From Saprospiraceae bacterium (GTDB lineage: Bacteria; Bacteroidota; Bacteroidia; Chitinophagales; Saprospiraceae): DNA of 64,000 nt. Numbering within the stretch: position 1 is the first letter of the stretch; each line of letters begins with the position of its first letter. Shown piece after piece: positions 1 through 7,884 of this stretch. The stretch spans positions 25,887 through 89,886 of the forward strand of contig JAEUUT010000055.1 of NCBI GenBank assembly GCA_016787415.1. The letters are read 5' to 3'. Under the pieces are notes generated by a model. The model was not told where the DNA came from, ran no database searches, and was given only the letters and a program-made list of their open reading frames with translations. The position numbers were made by a program, and so were the translations under genes.

Positions 1-339
1 CGAAGCAATGTAATCCCGATCGACATGGTAGGCGCCCACGCCAATTTCCGTGAGGTGAAAATTAGTGGCGTATTGTTTGATTTTCTGAAACACCCGGCCG
101 CTGCGCCCATTGTGGTTCAGCATCAGCAGAAGGTTTTTACGCGGGCTGTACATTCCCATCAGGTTGTATCCGGTGTAGCCGTTTGACCAGGAAAATCCTG
201 CCAGAACGTTTCCCTGCCTGCCCTGCGACAGCGTTGGCACCTGAACCGGGTTGGGCACGTAATATGTTATGTTTTGTGCAGGCAACATCACTTCCCATAG
301 CAGTACATGAAAGCAAATTAGCAAAGTATATTTACACAT
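1..339 (-). CDS. Partial outer-membrane/secreted protein, N-terminal 113 residues
   Basis: The reading frame opens at an ATG (complement of 337-339) and runs off the left edge of the window, so only the first 113 residues are visible. It begins with a hydrophobic segment (MCKYTLLICFHVLLWEVML) followed by PAQN, consistent with a signal peptide cleaved after Ala. The mature start, with VPNPVQVPTLSQG followed by GFSWSNGYTGYNLMGMYSP, resembles the opening strands of small Bacteroidota outer-membrane beta-barrel proteins, in which alternating strands follow a short Pro-rich lead. That family link is from memory of the pattern and is tentative. The downstream neighbour in transcription order lies outside the window; the gene upstream on the same strand is the first di-haem peroxidase. 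Confidence 0.6.
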   Translation of the reverse strand, partial: MCKYTLLICFHVLLWEVMLPAQNITYYVPNPVQVPTLSQGRQGNVLAGFSWSNGYTGYNLMGMYSPRKNLLLMLNHNGRSGRVFQKIKQYATNFHLTEIGVGAYHVDRDYIAS

Positions 340-360
340 AACTACTTGTTTTTAAATGAT

Positions 361-1521
361 TTACTTAAACGGATTGGAAAATCGCGGGTCTACAATAAAG
401 TGTGGGTCTGTAAGTGTATGCAGGAAATTGATCAAGTCCTGCTTGTCGCTTTCAGACAGGTTCATGCGCTTAGGGGCGCCATTTTCTTTCAGTCGGTAGT
501 GCAAATTGGGATGATTCTGAATGCCTGAATTGTAATGCTCTACCACTTCGGCCAGGGTTTGAAAACGGCCATCGTGCATATATGGCGCCGTCAGGGCGAT
601 GTTGCGCAAGGCAGGCACTTTAAAGCACCCCATTTGTTCTGTTATGCCTGAAATACTGCCCACTCCGTTATCATTGGTTAAGCCAGCATCGATGCCATTG
701 CTGGCATAAAACAGGTAAGGGCGTCCCATTTCGTAACTGTGGCATTTGGCGCAGTTGTTCATATATATGGATTTGCCGTGGTTTTCACTTTCCGTAAATC
801 CCGGGAAAGGGCTTGTTACCAATCCCCCTTTTGATGCCTCTTCGTCAAATTTGCTCTTGTACGACCCCATCGAATTTACAAAATGAGCAATCGCCTCATT
901 CATCTGATCGGCAGTGACATCCGAATTGCCGAATGCCTTTCGCAGCAGCGGCTGGTAATATGGCTGGCTTCGCACCACCTCGACCACCTCGTTCATGTGC
1001 ATATCCATTTCGGCTGGATTAGCCAGAGAACCCTTGTTTTGCTCGCTAGCGGTAGGTGCCCTGTTATCCCAGAAAAAGCGAATAGCGCTGCTGCCGTTGA
1101 TATCCGTGCCATAATAGGCTGCAAAACTCGCCACCGAGGCTAATGCAATGGCATTTCGGCTGCCCAAACGGCCGTACACGCCAGTACTTACACGTTTGTC
1201 GTCGCTGAACCCAATTTCCTGTTTGTGGCAACTGGCGCAGGAAATGGTACCGTCTTTCGAAAGGCGTTTGTCGTAAAACAGCACGCGCCCCAGAACAGCC
1301 TTGTTTTGATCGATGGCGCTTGCACGCAATCCGGCATTCACCAAATTCTGCGGAAGATGAACCGTGTAATCATCCGGTTTTTCAGGAAGCGTGAGGTGCT
1401 GCGACAGCACCTGCATTTCTTCCGGAGTGTAAAAAGAATAGGTAAATTCAGGGTCTTTATTGCAGGAAGCAATCAGTATTATCGTCGTACAAAGCAGGGG
1501 AAAAAGGAGTCTCTTGAACAT
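361..1521 (-). CDS. Di-haem cytochrome c peroxidase / MauG-family lipoprotein (copy 1)
   Basis: This 386-residue protein has two c-type haem sites, CASCH at residues 95-99 and CAKCH at 257-261, in the spacing of the bacterial di-haem cytochrome c peroxidase/MauG family. Family members reduce hydrogen peroxide or oxidise a partner in the periplasm. A lipobox (IASC, Cys20) after a hydrophobic stretch indicates a lipoprotein. The PYMHDGRFQTL segment is the conserved region after haem 2. The ATG at 1521 places the lipobox correctly. A TACTTTTG box (complement of 1584-1591) fits the Bacteroidota -7 element. A second, clearly paralogous gene of nearly the same length lies at 5501-6667. The natural substrate cannot be read from sequence. 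Confidence 0.92.
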   Translation of the reverse strand: MFKRLLFPLLCTTIILIASCNKDPEFTYSFYTPEEMQVLSQHLTLPEKPDDYTVHLPQNLVNAGLRASAIDQNKAVLGRVLFYDKRLSKDGTISCASCHKQEIGFSDDKRVSTGVYGRLGSRNAIALASVASFAAYYGTDINGSSAIRFFWDNRAPTASEQNKGSLANPAEMDMHMNEVVEVVRSQPYYQPLLRKAFGNSDVTADQMNEAIAHFVNSMGSYKSKFDEEASKGGLVTSPFPGFTESENHGKSIYMNNCAKCHSYEMGRPYLFYASNGIDAGLTNDNGVGSISGITEQMGCFKVPALRNIALTAPYMHDGRFQTLAEVVEHYNSGIQNHPNLHYRLKENGAPKRMNLSESDKQDLINFLHTLTDPHFIVDPRFSNPFK

Positions 1522-1583
1522 GGTCTACAATTGTTTGAACAAATGAAAAAATGCATCGATATCGAATACTAGAACTAGCGATA

Positions 1584-1591
1584 CAAAAGTA
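1584..1591 (-). promoter_or_regulatory. Candidate -7 promoter box for the copy-1 peroxidase
   Basis: On the minus strand this reads TACTTTTG, an exact match to the Bacteroidota -7 consensus TAnnTTTG, about 63 nt upstream of the start codon. I see no good TTTG at the -33 position, so support is partial. Confidence 0.4.
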
Positions 1592-1740
1592 GACCTGTGA
1601 AATACCTGCGTTTTCACGTAATCAACCAGAAACATATTTTATTTTATTAAATTCAAATAAAAAACCTCAAATGATTAATATCTAATAAAAACATATTTAA
1701 ATCACTTACAAAACGCTGAAAACGCGCACTGCCTGGGGGG

Positions 1741-1748
1741 TAATTTTG
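1741..1748 (+). promoter_or_regulatory. Candidate -7 promoter box upstream of the 1795 lipoprotein gene
   Basis: TAATTTTG matches TAnnTTTG exactly, 46 nt before the start codon at 1795. No -33 TTTG is visible at the expected distance. The surrounding divergent gap of 273 nt (1522-1794) is AT-rich on its central part and otherwise featureless. Confidence 0.4.
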
Positions 1749-1794
1749 TAGTGACATCCGAAATTGGAACCACTCACTCACATCTCAACTCACC

Positions 1795-3384
1795 ATGAAA
1801 AATCTCATCTACACCTTTCTGGCACTGCTTTTTATACAGGCATGTATGGCGCCGCGCCATTTCCGGGCCAACTACCGGGATGCCAATGCGCTGATGCACC
1901 AGCAGGACAGCCTGCAACAGAAGCCGTTTCTGAAAGCCCACCTGAAGAACGGAGATGTCTGCATTTTAAAAGACACCTGGAAAGTCGACACCGTGCGCAA
2001 CATCGTCAGCGGAAACGGTTCCAGGTATGATTTCAATCGCCACCTCGTCGAAAAGGGCGAATTGACTGTTGTCATCGACAGTGTGGCCATTTTTGAAACC
2101 AATAAAATACTGGAAAATACGGAAGACGGTCGTATCACCGCTGTCAGTATCATTACGATGATGGATTTGACGCTGGGCGTCATTTGCCTCTCGAATCCGA
2201 AGGCCTGCTTCGGCTCCTGCCCTACTTTTTACATCCACGAAAATGACTTATTCCACTACGCCGATGCGGAAGGGTTTTCCAATGCCATTTCCCCTGCGCT
2301 GGAATATGCGGATATTGATGCGTTGTACCATGCCTGGCCGGCAAGCGATACGTTTTCGCTGACCATGAAAAATGAAGCGCTGGAAACGCACTGTGTAGAA
2401 GATGTGCAACTGCTGGCCGTTCCCGTGCAGCCGGGAGAAAAGGTGTATCAGAGTCCCGACAATCGTTTTTACAGATGCGACCGCTTGTATCCGCTTTCCA
2501 AGGCCACAGCGGCGGAGGGTAACATTACCGCTCTGCTGTCGGCGGCCGATCTGAGCGAGCGTTTTTCGCCTTCCGATCCGCAAAACCTCCGCAGCAAAGA
2601 GGAAGTTTTTCTTGAATTTGATGCGGAAGACAAGCAGGGCCAACTCGGACTGGTGCTCGATTTCCGTCAGACCCTGATGACGACCTATTTTATATACAAC
2701 GCGATCGGATACATGGGCGATGAAGTGGGCGACGTGTTTGCGCGCCTGGAAACCAGCCCGAGGCTGAAAACAGGCCTGAATGGCATCAAAAAAGAACTCG
2801 GCAGCATCGATGTATATCAATGGGACGAGCAGCGCGGGGAATGGATTCTGCAAAACAGCCTGTATGAAACGGGGCCAATCGCAGTGAACCGGCAGTTTGT
2901 GCCCTTGCGTGCTTCGCAGCAAAACAGCGAGCGCATCCGCCTGAAAATTGTGCAAAACAAGGGCCTCTGGCGACTCGATTACGCGGCCCTGGCTCGTATT
3001 GTGCAGCAGGAACAGCCCCTGAAAATCGCGCCTTCCACCGTGCTGAACAAAGGCCGCGTGGATGCATCCGCCCTGCACTCGCTGCGTACGGAAGGGAAAT
3101 ACCTTGTCTCCATGCCAGGCAGTGCATACAAATTGCAGTTTGCGCTGCCGCAAGGTGCGCCGCACTACGAATTGTTCCTGCAATCAAAAGGCTATTACCT
3201 CGAATGGATGCGCGCCCACTGGCTCAAAGACAAAAACCTGCGCAAACTCCGGCAAATGCTCGTGCGCCCCGGCAAATACCTGCGAGACGAAGCGCTGGCC
3301 TACAAAGAATACGAACAGTACATGGAACAGGAGTTCTGGAACTCAAGAATCGACACCAAAAACTTCTCTGGCTATGAAAAATAG
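1795..3384 (+). CDS. Unrecognised 529-residue lipoprotein
   Basis: The protein starts with a lipoprotein signal (MKNLIYTFLALLFIQAC, lipobox Cys17) and is therefore probably anchored to the inner or outer membrane facing the periplasm. I do not recognise a catalytic family. A conspicuous feature is a Cys-rich stretch CLSNPKACFGSCPTFYI in the first third, with CFGSCP looking like a possible metal or disulfide site, and two more cysteines shortly after (ETHCVEDV, FYRCDRL). The last third is rich in basic and aromatic residues. The stop codon overlaps the start of the next lipoprotein gene by 11 nt, so the two are almost certainly co-transcribed and translationally coupled. Confidence 0.8.
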   Translation: MKNLIYTFLALLFIQACMAPRHFRANYRDANALMHQQDSLQQKPFLKAHLKNGDVCILKDTWKVDTVRNIVSGNGSRYDFNRHLVEKGELTVVIDSVAIFETNKILENTEDGRITAVSIITMMDLTLGVICLSNPKACFGSCPTFYIHENDLFHYADAEGFSNAISPALEYADIDALYHAWPASDTFSLTMKNEALETHCVEDVQLLAVPVQPGEKVYQSPDNRFYRCDRLYPLSKATAAEGNITALLSAADLSERFSPSDPQNLRSKEEVFLEFDAEDKQGQLGLVLDFRQTLMTTYFIYNAIGYMGDEVGDVFARLETSPRLKTGLNGIKKELGSIDVYQWDEQRGEWILQNSLYETGPIAVNRQFVPLRASQQNSERIRLKIVQNKGLWRLDYAALARIVQQEQPLKIAPSTVLNKGRVDASALHSLRTEGKYLVSMPGSAYKLQFALPQGAPHYELFLQSKGYYLEWMRAHWLKDKNLRKLRQMLVRPGKYLRDEALAYKEYEQYMEQEFWNSRIDTKNFSGYEK

Positions 3385-3880
3385 ACTCTTTTTCATCTGC
3401 ATATCGGCCTTGCTGCTGGTGGGTGGCTGCAAGATTCAAAATGCGCATTACCTCCCTACAAAAGCCAATATTGGCATCAATAGATACGGCTCACATATGG
3501 ATATTCGGCTGCAAAGTGGCCGGCGCCTGGTGGGCGAGTTAATCGCCATCGATACGAGCAATATCATCCTGCTGAGGGATTCTCTGTACGGCTGTAAGGT
3601 TGTTCCCATCCGGGACGTGGCAACATTCCGGCTGACATTTGCACAGCCCAAGGACTACTCGGCGCCACTTGGCATTGGAACCGTCAGTACCCTGTCGCAT
3701 GGCTACTGGCTGGTGTTCACATTACCCATCAACCTCATTACAGCAGCGGCCGTTAGTTCTTCCAGCAAAGGATCCGTTACCTACACACAAAGTCATATTT
3801 CCCTCCAGGAATTGCAGATGTTTGCCCGTTTTCCGCAAGGAGTGCCGGAGGGTGTGGGGGTGGAGATGATTGGGTATTAG
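3374..3880 (+). CDS. Unrecognised 168-residue lipoprotein
   Basis: I chose the ATG at 3374, inside the end of the previous gene, because it gives a clean lipoprotein signal (MKNRLFFICISALLLVGGC, lipobox GGC). A much longer in-frame extension reaching back to 3062 would run out of phase through the upstream gene and is not credible. The mature protein has a short region with GRRLVGELIAIDTSNIILL and DSLYGCKVVPIRDVATFRL, resembling small beta-rich domains that sense or bind at membranes, and one hydrophobic stretch (WLVFTLPINLITAAAV) that could be a membrane segment. It is coupled to the upstream lipoprotein gene, so a joint envelope role is likely but unknown. Confidence 0.75.
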   Translation: MKNRLFFICISALLLVGGCKIQNAHYLPTKANIGINRYGSHMDIRLQSGRRLVGELIAIDTSNIILLRDSLYGCKVVPIRDVATFRLTFAQPKDYSAPLGIGTVSTLSHGYWLVFTLPINLITAAAVSSSSKGSVTYTQSHISLQELQMFARFPQGVPEGVGVEMIGY

Positions 3881-3929
3881 TATGTTTTTTATCTCGTCAG
3901 GTGTTCCACAAAGCCCAGGCCGGCCAATA

Positions 3930-4025
3930 CTTCGATATTCGGTGTTCGGTGTTCGGTGTTCGGTGTTCGGTGTTCGTTATTTAAAAAATATCGAACACCG
4001 AATATCGAACGCCGAACACCGAAGT
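3930..4025. repeat. Heptamer-armed inverted repeat (TGTTCGG family)
   Basis: The left arm (about 3930-3976) is a run of TGTTCGG heptamers with a TTCGATAT variant; the right arm (about 3989-4025) is its imperfect complement. The loop is AT-only. This is one of the less perfect copies of the family described in the findings. Unlike most copies its word contains no stop codon. Confidence 0.8.
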
Positions 4026-4106
4026 AAAGTATAAATGATTGATTGTAATAAGTTTATGCTGGTCACGGCAAGGGTACTCTACGCTGGCGCGCAGGCTGTC
4101 TCACAC

Positions 4107-4271
4107 TAAGAGTATGTTGAGATTTCTCTGCCGAGGCGAAAACAGGAAAATTTTATTTCCAGCGAGGCAAATTTCGCAGTCGGATGCGGGCTATCCAGCG
4201 AGAAATTTAACGAAACTGCAAATAAAATTTTTCGTTTGCAGCCCGGCAAGAGAAATCTCAACATACTCTTA
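4107..4271. mobile_element. MITE-like element 1 with TA target duplication
   Basis: A 161 bp element (4109-4269) is bounded on both sides by TA (4107-4108, 4270-4271). Its ends are inverted: AGAGTATGTTGAGATTTCTC on the left and its complement on the right, followed inward by GCCG and CGGC. It has no coding capacity. The ends are recognisably related to the elements at 21736-21899 and 44318-44484. TA duplication is typical of the IS630/Tc1-mariner superfamily, so this is probably a non-autonomous derivative. No transposase is in the window. Confidence 0.8.
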
Positions 4272-4365
4272 GCCTGAGCGGCGCTGGCGCGGCCAATCGG
4301 GGTAAGGGTTGAACAACCAATGTGCGGCGACCTAAGCGGTGGGAAAAAAACAAGTGTACTTACAA

Positions 4366-5013
4366 CTACAGTTTGGAATATCTGTAATACGAATTATTAA
4401 TAGCGATCGTATCCCCTGCCTGCAAACCAAACTGGTTCCTGCGTTGGCTAATTTGTGTAGCAGCATCTGCTGGCAGGTCAAAAGAAACATCCATAGGAGA
4501 ATAGTCGACGCTCATGGGGTCTGGATGCCAGGAATGATGCAAGGTCAGCAGCGAAAGCCGGATATTGTTGTTATCGGTATCCAGCAGGTATTTGATGGCA
4601 ACTGTTCCAATATTAACCGACAGGACATTGTCATTGAGTGTATAGTTCAGTACCGTGTCAGAAGGCATGATATTCAGGTTATCAAAAAAAGTAACTTTTA
4701 CCGTATGATCGTCCAAAAGTTCCAATTGCTCGATCTCAAATTCGGTAGTATTGATGTCGAGTATGTCTTTCAGGATGCCGTCGTAGGCAGTATAATTACC
4801 AGAGGCAGAAATTTCCTGAAAGGAGGTGGCTGTTAGAACGTAAAATTTGGTGGCCCGAAAATCGAGTTCCTGGTATTGGTAGGTGGTAGGGAAAGTGAGT
4901 GGTTCCTGATCTTCTTCAGGGTTGCAACTGTATTGCAATATAGCAGATAAAAACAACCAGCATAACAGAATAGTACTTTTGCTTGAGAAACACATTTTAC
5001 GGTAAATAAGCAT
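4366..5013 (-). CDS. Unrecognised lipoprotein, about 209-215 residues
   Basis: This protein has a hydrophobic segment followed by LQYSCNPEED, a lipobox with the acidic +2 region common in Bacteroidota lipoproteins. Either the first ATG (5013) or the one six codons later (4995, MCFSSKS) could be the start; the second gives a more usual signal length. The mature part is rich in Thr, Asp and hydrophobic beta-strand patterns, with no motif I recognise. It stands alone between the MITE-like element and a non-coding stretch, and its base composition is somewhat more AT-rich than the neighbouring genes. Confidence 0.7.
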   Translation of the reverse strand: MLIYRKMCFSSKSTILLCWLFLSAILQYSCNPEEDQEPLTFPTTYQYQELDFRATKFYVLTATSFQEISASGNYTAYDGILKDILDINTTEFEIEQLELLDDHTVKVTFFDNLNIMPSDTVLNYTLNDNVLSVNIGTVAIKYLLDTDNNNIRLSLLTLHHSWHPDPMSVDYSPMDVSFDLPADAATQISQRRNQFGLQAGDTIAINNSYYRYSKL

Positions 5014-5166
5014 GTCGTTTTGTATTTAAATGGTGTGAATAATGCACAAACCTATATATCAGACCTAAAAAGGAACTGTCAATCTAGCCCAGGCCCCATG
5101 ACAACAAGTATTCGCAGCATCTCTCCAAGAAAGCGTTGCAAGAAGTATCCGTTACAGCACAAAAAA

Positions 5167-5196
5167 AGCCGGGCGCCTTTTTACGACGCCCGGCCA
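5167..5196 (-). terminator. Intrinsic terminator on the minus strand
   Basis: The stem is GCCGGGCG paired with CGCCCGGC. Read on the minus strand it is followed by a run of T (the A-run at 5160-5167 on the plus strand). It lies about 305 nt beyond the stop of the copy-2 peroxidase, so it could end either that transcript or a separate small RNA. Confidence 0.75.
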
Positions 5197-5500
5197 GGTT
5201 GTGCAGGGTATATCGAACTCCGAGAGTCCGGGTACTTTGGGATAAAAGTCACACTTGGGAAACGTGAGGGTACGCGCTTAACTGGGATCCGCTCATTGGT
5301 TTCTCCGACTTATACAAGGGAGCACTGTAATTATGGTTGCTGCAAAGGTCGCGCAGCCGAACGGCTTGTTTTTATTGATTTTTGCAACAAATACAATTTT
5401 ATTTATTGGATATGAGGACAGGATGGCCCGCCGAAGCGGGCCGGGGGACTGAATGGGGCAGATGAAGCGGATTTTTCCCATCCAGTCTCACAAAGCCTAC
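5197..5500 (-). other. Non-coding stretch ahead of a strong terminator; possible small RNA or long 3' UTR
   Basis: There is no convincing ORF here. On the minus strand it contains a GGCCCGC/GCGGGCC hairpin near 5427-5444 and an AGCCGTTCGGCT hairpin at 5357-5368, then unique GC-mixed sequence leading to the terminator at 5167. The remaining part of this gap, 5014-5160, shows nothing I recognise. Confidence 0.35.
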
Positions 5501-6667
5501 TTACTTGAAAGGATTTGAAAAACGTTTGTCTGTGCGAATAGTCTCATCCGTCAGGGTGTACAAAAATGCGATTAGGTCTTGCTTGGCCGTTTCCGACAAA
5601 TTCATTCGCTTGGGTGTTCCGTCGTTGTTTTTTAGCATGGGGCTCAGGTTGGGGTGGTTTTGTACCCCGGAATTGTAATGTTCGACCACCTGTTCGAGCG
5701 TCTGGAAGCGGCCGTCGTGCATGTAAGGCGCAGTGAGTGCGATGTTGCGGAGCGTAGGCACTTTGAAGGTGCCCATATCGCCGGTAGCGCCGCTGATACC
5801 GCCCACGCCTTGGTCGCCGTTCGCTTCGGCATCGAGGCCGTTGCTGGTATTGGACAAGGCGCCTATGGTCATCCGCGAAGAATGGCAGCAAGCGCAGTTT
5901 TGAAGGTAAATGGTTTTACCCCGGTTTTCGCTGGCTGTAAAATCTGAAAAATCAGTCTGGATGTATTCAAAGGGATTTTTGGAAAACGCCTGGTCGAACT
6001 TGCTTTGAAACGATCCCATAGAATTGACAAAATTGGCGATAGCCTCCGTGATGCGTTTCGGCGTAATGCCTGCATCGCCATAGGCTTTTTCAAACAGCAC
6101 GGAATAAAAAGGCTGGCTCTGCACGGCCGCCACAATTTCGCCCATATCCATATTCATTTCCTTCGGATTGCTCATAGATGATATGATCTGCGCTTCTGCC
6201 GTTTCGCTGCGGTTGTCCCAGAAAAAACGGGAAGCCATTTGTCCATTCATATCCGTACCGTATTGCGCTCCAAAACTCACCACCGACGACAGGGGCAGCG
6301 AATTTCGCTCGCCCAATCGGCCAAATACGCCGGGGCTGACCGCCTTGTCGTCGCCAAAACCCAATTCCTGCTTGTGACAACTGGCGCAGGAAATAGTACC
6401 GTCTTTAGACAAATGCTGGTCATAAAACAGCACCCGACCCAGTACCGCCTTCCGCCGGTCGATGCGCGGACGCTCCACGCCTGCTACCACCATGTTGTAC
6501 AAAAACTTTGGGTCGTACACGTCCATTTCGTCGGGCAAAGTCAGGTACTGATCCAGTACGGCTTTTTCTTCCGGCAAATAATCCGACAGAATGACTTCGG
6601 GTTTTTTGTGGCAGGCCATGAACATGGCACAACTCAAAAGGAGCGACAGGAGAACAATTTTTCGCAT
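5501..6667 (-). CDS. Di-haem cytochrome c peroxidase / MauG-family lipoprotein (copy 2)
   Basis: This 388-residue paralogue of the 361-1521 gene has haem sites CASCH (94-98) and CACCH (258-262) and a lipobox FMAC (Cys19). The two copies align along their length without large gaps; shared stretches include KAVLGRVLFYD, ANPxEMxM-like segments, VNSMGS and TAPYMHDGRFQTL, so this is an old duplication. It probably acts in the periplasm, anchored by lipid, using peroxide or a redox partner. The second haem motif has an extra Cys (CACCH) relative to copy 1 (CAKCH). The start at 6667 gives a normal lipoprotein signal. It is transcribed divergently from rpsO across a 421 nt gap filled by repeats. Confidence 0.92.
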   Translation of the reverse strand: MRKIVLLSLLLSCAMFMACHKKPEVILSDYLPEEKAVLDQYLTLPDEMDVYDPKFLYNMVVAGVERPRIDRRKAVLGRVLFYDQHLSKDGTISCASCHKQELGFGDDKAVSPGVFGRLGERNSLPLSSVVSFGAQYGTDMNGQMASRFFWDNRSETAEAQIISSMSNPKEMNMDMGEIVAAVQSQPFYSVLFEKAYGDAGITPKRITEAIANFVNSMGSFQSKFDQAFSKNPFEYIQTDFSDFTASENRGKTIYLQNCACCHSSRMTIGALSNTSNGLDAEANGDQGVGGISGATGDMGTFKVPTLRNIALTAPYMHDGRFQTLEQVVEHYNSGVQNHPNLSPMLKNNDGTPKRMNLSETAKQDLIAFLYTLTDETIRTDKRFSNPFK

Positions 6668-6732
6668 GGTTCCGAATTTTAGCGGGTGAATATAGGGTAA
6701 GATGCAATGAGATGGATGAATGCTGCAATATT

Positions 6733-6855
6733 AGAGTTATGAGTTATGAGGGATGAGTTATGAGTGTTACGTACGTTACTCTTGGCTTTTCCATTAGAGT
6801 AACCAAGAGTAATGTACATAACACTCATAACTCATCCCTCATAACTCATAACTCT
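6733..6855. repeat. Heptamer-armed inverted repeat (GAGTTAT family), copy 1
   Basis: The arms are 6733-6785 and 6803-6855, each 53 nt and complementary at 51 of 53 positions, with a 17-nt loop. The outer part is GAGTTAT heptamers with one GAGGGAT variant; the inner part is unique. The outer 35 nt are identical to the copy at 54911-55073, but the inner arm sequences differ between copies while remaining self-complementary in each. Confidence 0.95.
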
Positions 6856-6868
6856 TTTTCCCATTCCC

Positions 6869-6899
6869 TTTGTTACTTCAATCAATCCTCGTACCTTTG
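6869..6899 (+). promoter_or_regulatory. Promoter of rpsO
   Basis: TTTG (6869-6872), 19 nt, then TACCTTTG (6892-6899) is an exact match to the Bacteroidota promoter pattern TTTG-N19-TAnnTTTG. Transcription should begin near 6906 and give a leader of about 180 nt before rpsO. The promoter lies between two inverted repeats. Confidence 0.8.
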
Positions 6900-6961
6900 C
6901 CGCGCTAAAATCGGATGGATAGGCAAAAACTGCCGTTTGACCCTCTGAAATCCCATTTTGG

Positions 6962-7080
6962 TAATGATGAAGGGGTAATGATGAATGATGAATGATGAAC
7001 GATGAATATTTTCATCCGCACGCATTCCAGACATTCATCATTTATCGTTCATCATTCATCATTCATTTATTCATCATTAT
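6962..7080. repeat. Heptamer-armed inverted repeat (GATGAAT family) in the rpsO leader
   Basis: The left arm (6962-7008) is GATGAAT heptamers with one GATGAAC; the right arm (7033-7080) is the imperfect complement. It sits inside the predicted rpsO leader and ends 8 nt before the start codon, so it would be transcribed as a hairpin directly next to the translation start. Confidence 0.85.
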
Positions 7081-7088
7081 AAAGAAAA

Positions 7089-7364
7089 ATGGCAGTCTAC
7101 TACAACAAAGAGAAAATCGCCGAGATCGTAAAGCAGTATGCCGGCGACGAAAAAAACACAGGTAACACCGAAGCACAGATCGCCCTGCTCACGTACCGTA
7201 TCGAAAGCCTGTCGGCTCACCTGCGTACCAACAAGAAAGACCACTCTACGCGCCGCTCCCTGATCACCATGGTAGGTCAGCGCAAGAGCCTGCTTTCTTA
7301 CTACGCGAAAAAAGACATTTACAAATACCGCGCCCTGATCGAAAAACTCGGTCTGCGTAAGTAA
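7089..7364 (+). CDS. rpsO: 30S ribosomal protein S15 (uS15)
   Basis: The 91-residue product matches uS15 in length and motifs: GNTEAQIALLTYRI in the first half, the HLRTNKKDHSTRR loop that contacts 16S rRNA, VGQRKSLLSYYAKKD and the C-terminal LIEKLGLRK. It binds the central domain of 16S rRNA early in small-subunit assembly. The start ATG at 7089 gives MAVYYNKEK. It has its own promoter and a terminator directly after the stop, so it is likely monocistronic. Pairing with pnp just downstream is a common bacterial arrangement. In other bacteria S15 represses its own translation through a leader structure; the hairpin before this start could serve that purpose, but this is inference. Confidence 0.98.
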   Translation: MAVYYNKEKIAEIVKQYAGDEKNTGNTEAQIALLTYRIESLSAHLRTNKKDHSTRRSLITMVGQRKSLLSYYAKKDIYKYRALIEKLGLRK

Positions 7365-7373
7365 GCGAAATGC

Positions 7374-7440
7374 AAAGTCGTCCGTACGAAATCGCCGATC
7401 TGCCAGTGCAGCAAGGTATTTCGTTGCGGACGACTTTTTT
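7374..7440 (+). terminator. Intrinsic terminator of rpsO
   Basis: AAAGTCGTCCG (7374-7384) pairs with CGGACGACTTT (7427-7437), with further pairing of TACGAAAT-like inner bases, followed by a T-run. It begins 10 nt after the stop codon. Confidence 0.85.
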
Positions 7441-7449
7441 GTTTTTTTT

Positions 7450-7670
7450 ACTCCACACGCCAACATGAAAACACCTCTCCTTTATTTATTGCTCCGCCGA
7501 TAACATGGCACTTTTGCCATTCAAAATATACAACCTGACTTGAAACGTCGGTTTCATACAGGAATATCATTCATTTTTTACCCGCTCCTGATGTTGTAAC
7601 GAAGGTGATGCCCGGGAACAAAATCGGAAGCAGGAACAGTACATTTCAAAAACGGGGACGTTATTTCCCC
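7450..7670. other. Gap between the rpsO terminator and the pnp-side repeat; nothing recognised
   Basis: About 220 nt with no ORF of convincing codon use, no tRNA-like fold and no exact promoter match. It presumably contains or precedes the pnp promoter. Confidence 0.5.
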
Positions 7671-7786
7671 CACACAAAGAGGTGAATAGTGAGTGGTCAG
7701 TAGTGAGTAGTGAGTAGTCAGTGAATAAATCACTACTCACCACTCACCACTCACTACTGACCACTCACTACTCACCTCTTTGTGTG
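7671..7786. repeat. Heptamer-armed inverted repeat (GTAGTGA family), copy 1
   Basis: The arms are 7671-7724 and 7731-7786. The outer 37 nt pair with one mismatch; inner heptamers have drifted in number between the arms. The words are GTAGTGA/GAGTGGT variants and the loop is only about 6 nt. It lies about 100 nt upstream of pnp. Confidence 0.9.
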
Positions 7787-7884
7787 ATTTTTTCGGTTTT
7801 TGAAACTGTTGCCTGCTACATTCGGCAAAAGTTCCGGCAAACAGCCAGTTGTACAACGAAAAGGAGCACAAATGCTCTTTACAT

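Noticed and set aside
2248..3183. Antisense ORF of 311 codons in the 1795 lipoprotein gene
   Set aside because: No signal, motif or promoter; the plus-strand gene has a lipobox and is coupled to its neighbour.
3062..3373. Upstream extension of the 3374 lipoprotein frame
   Set aside because: It overlaps the preceding gene out of phase and lacks a signal peptide; the ATG at 3374 gives a normal lipobox.
5200..5290. tRNA or 5S rRNA-like stretch (CGAACTCCGAGAG)
   Set aside because: No cloverleaf, no acceptor stem pairing and no 5S helices could be drawn.
7849..7884. TTG start for pnp
   Set aside because: The added residues (NEKEHKCSLH) do not fit the PNPase N-terminus; the ATG at 7885 does.
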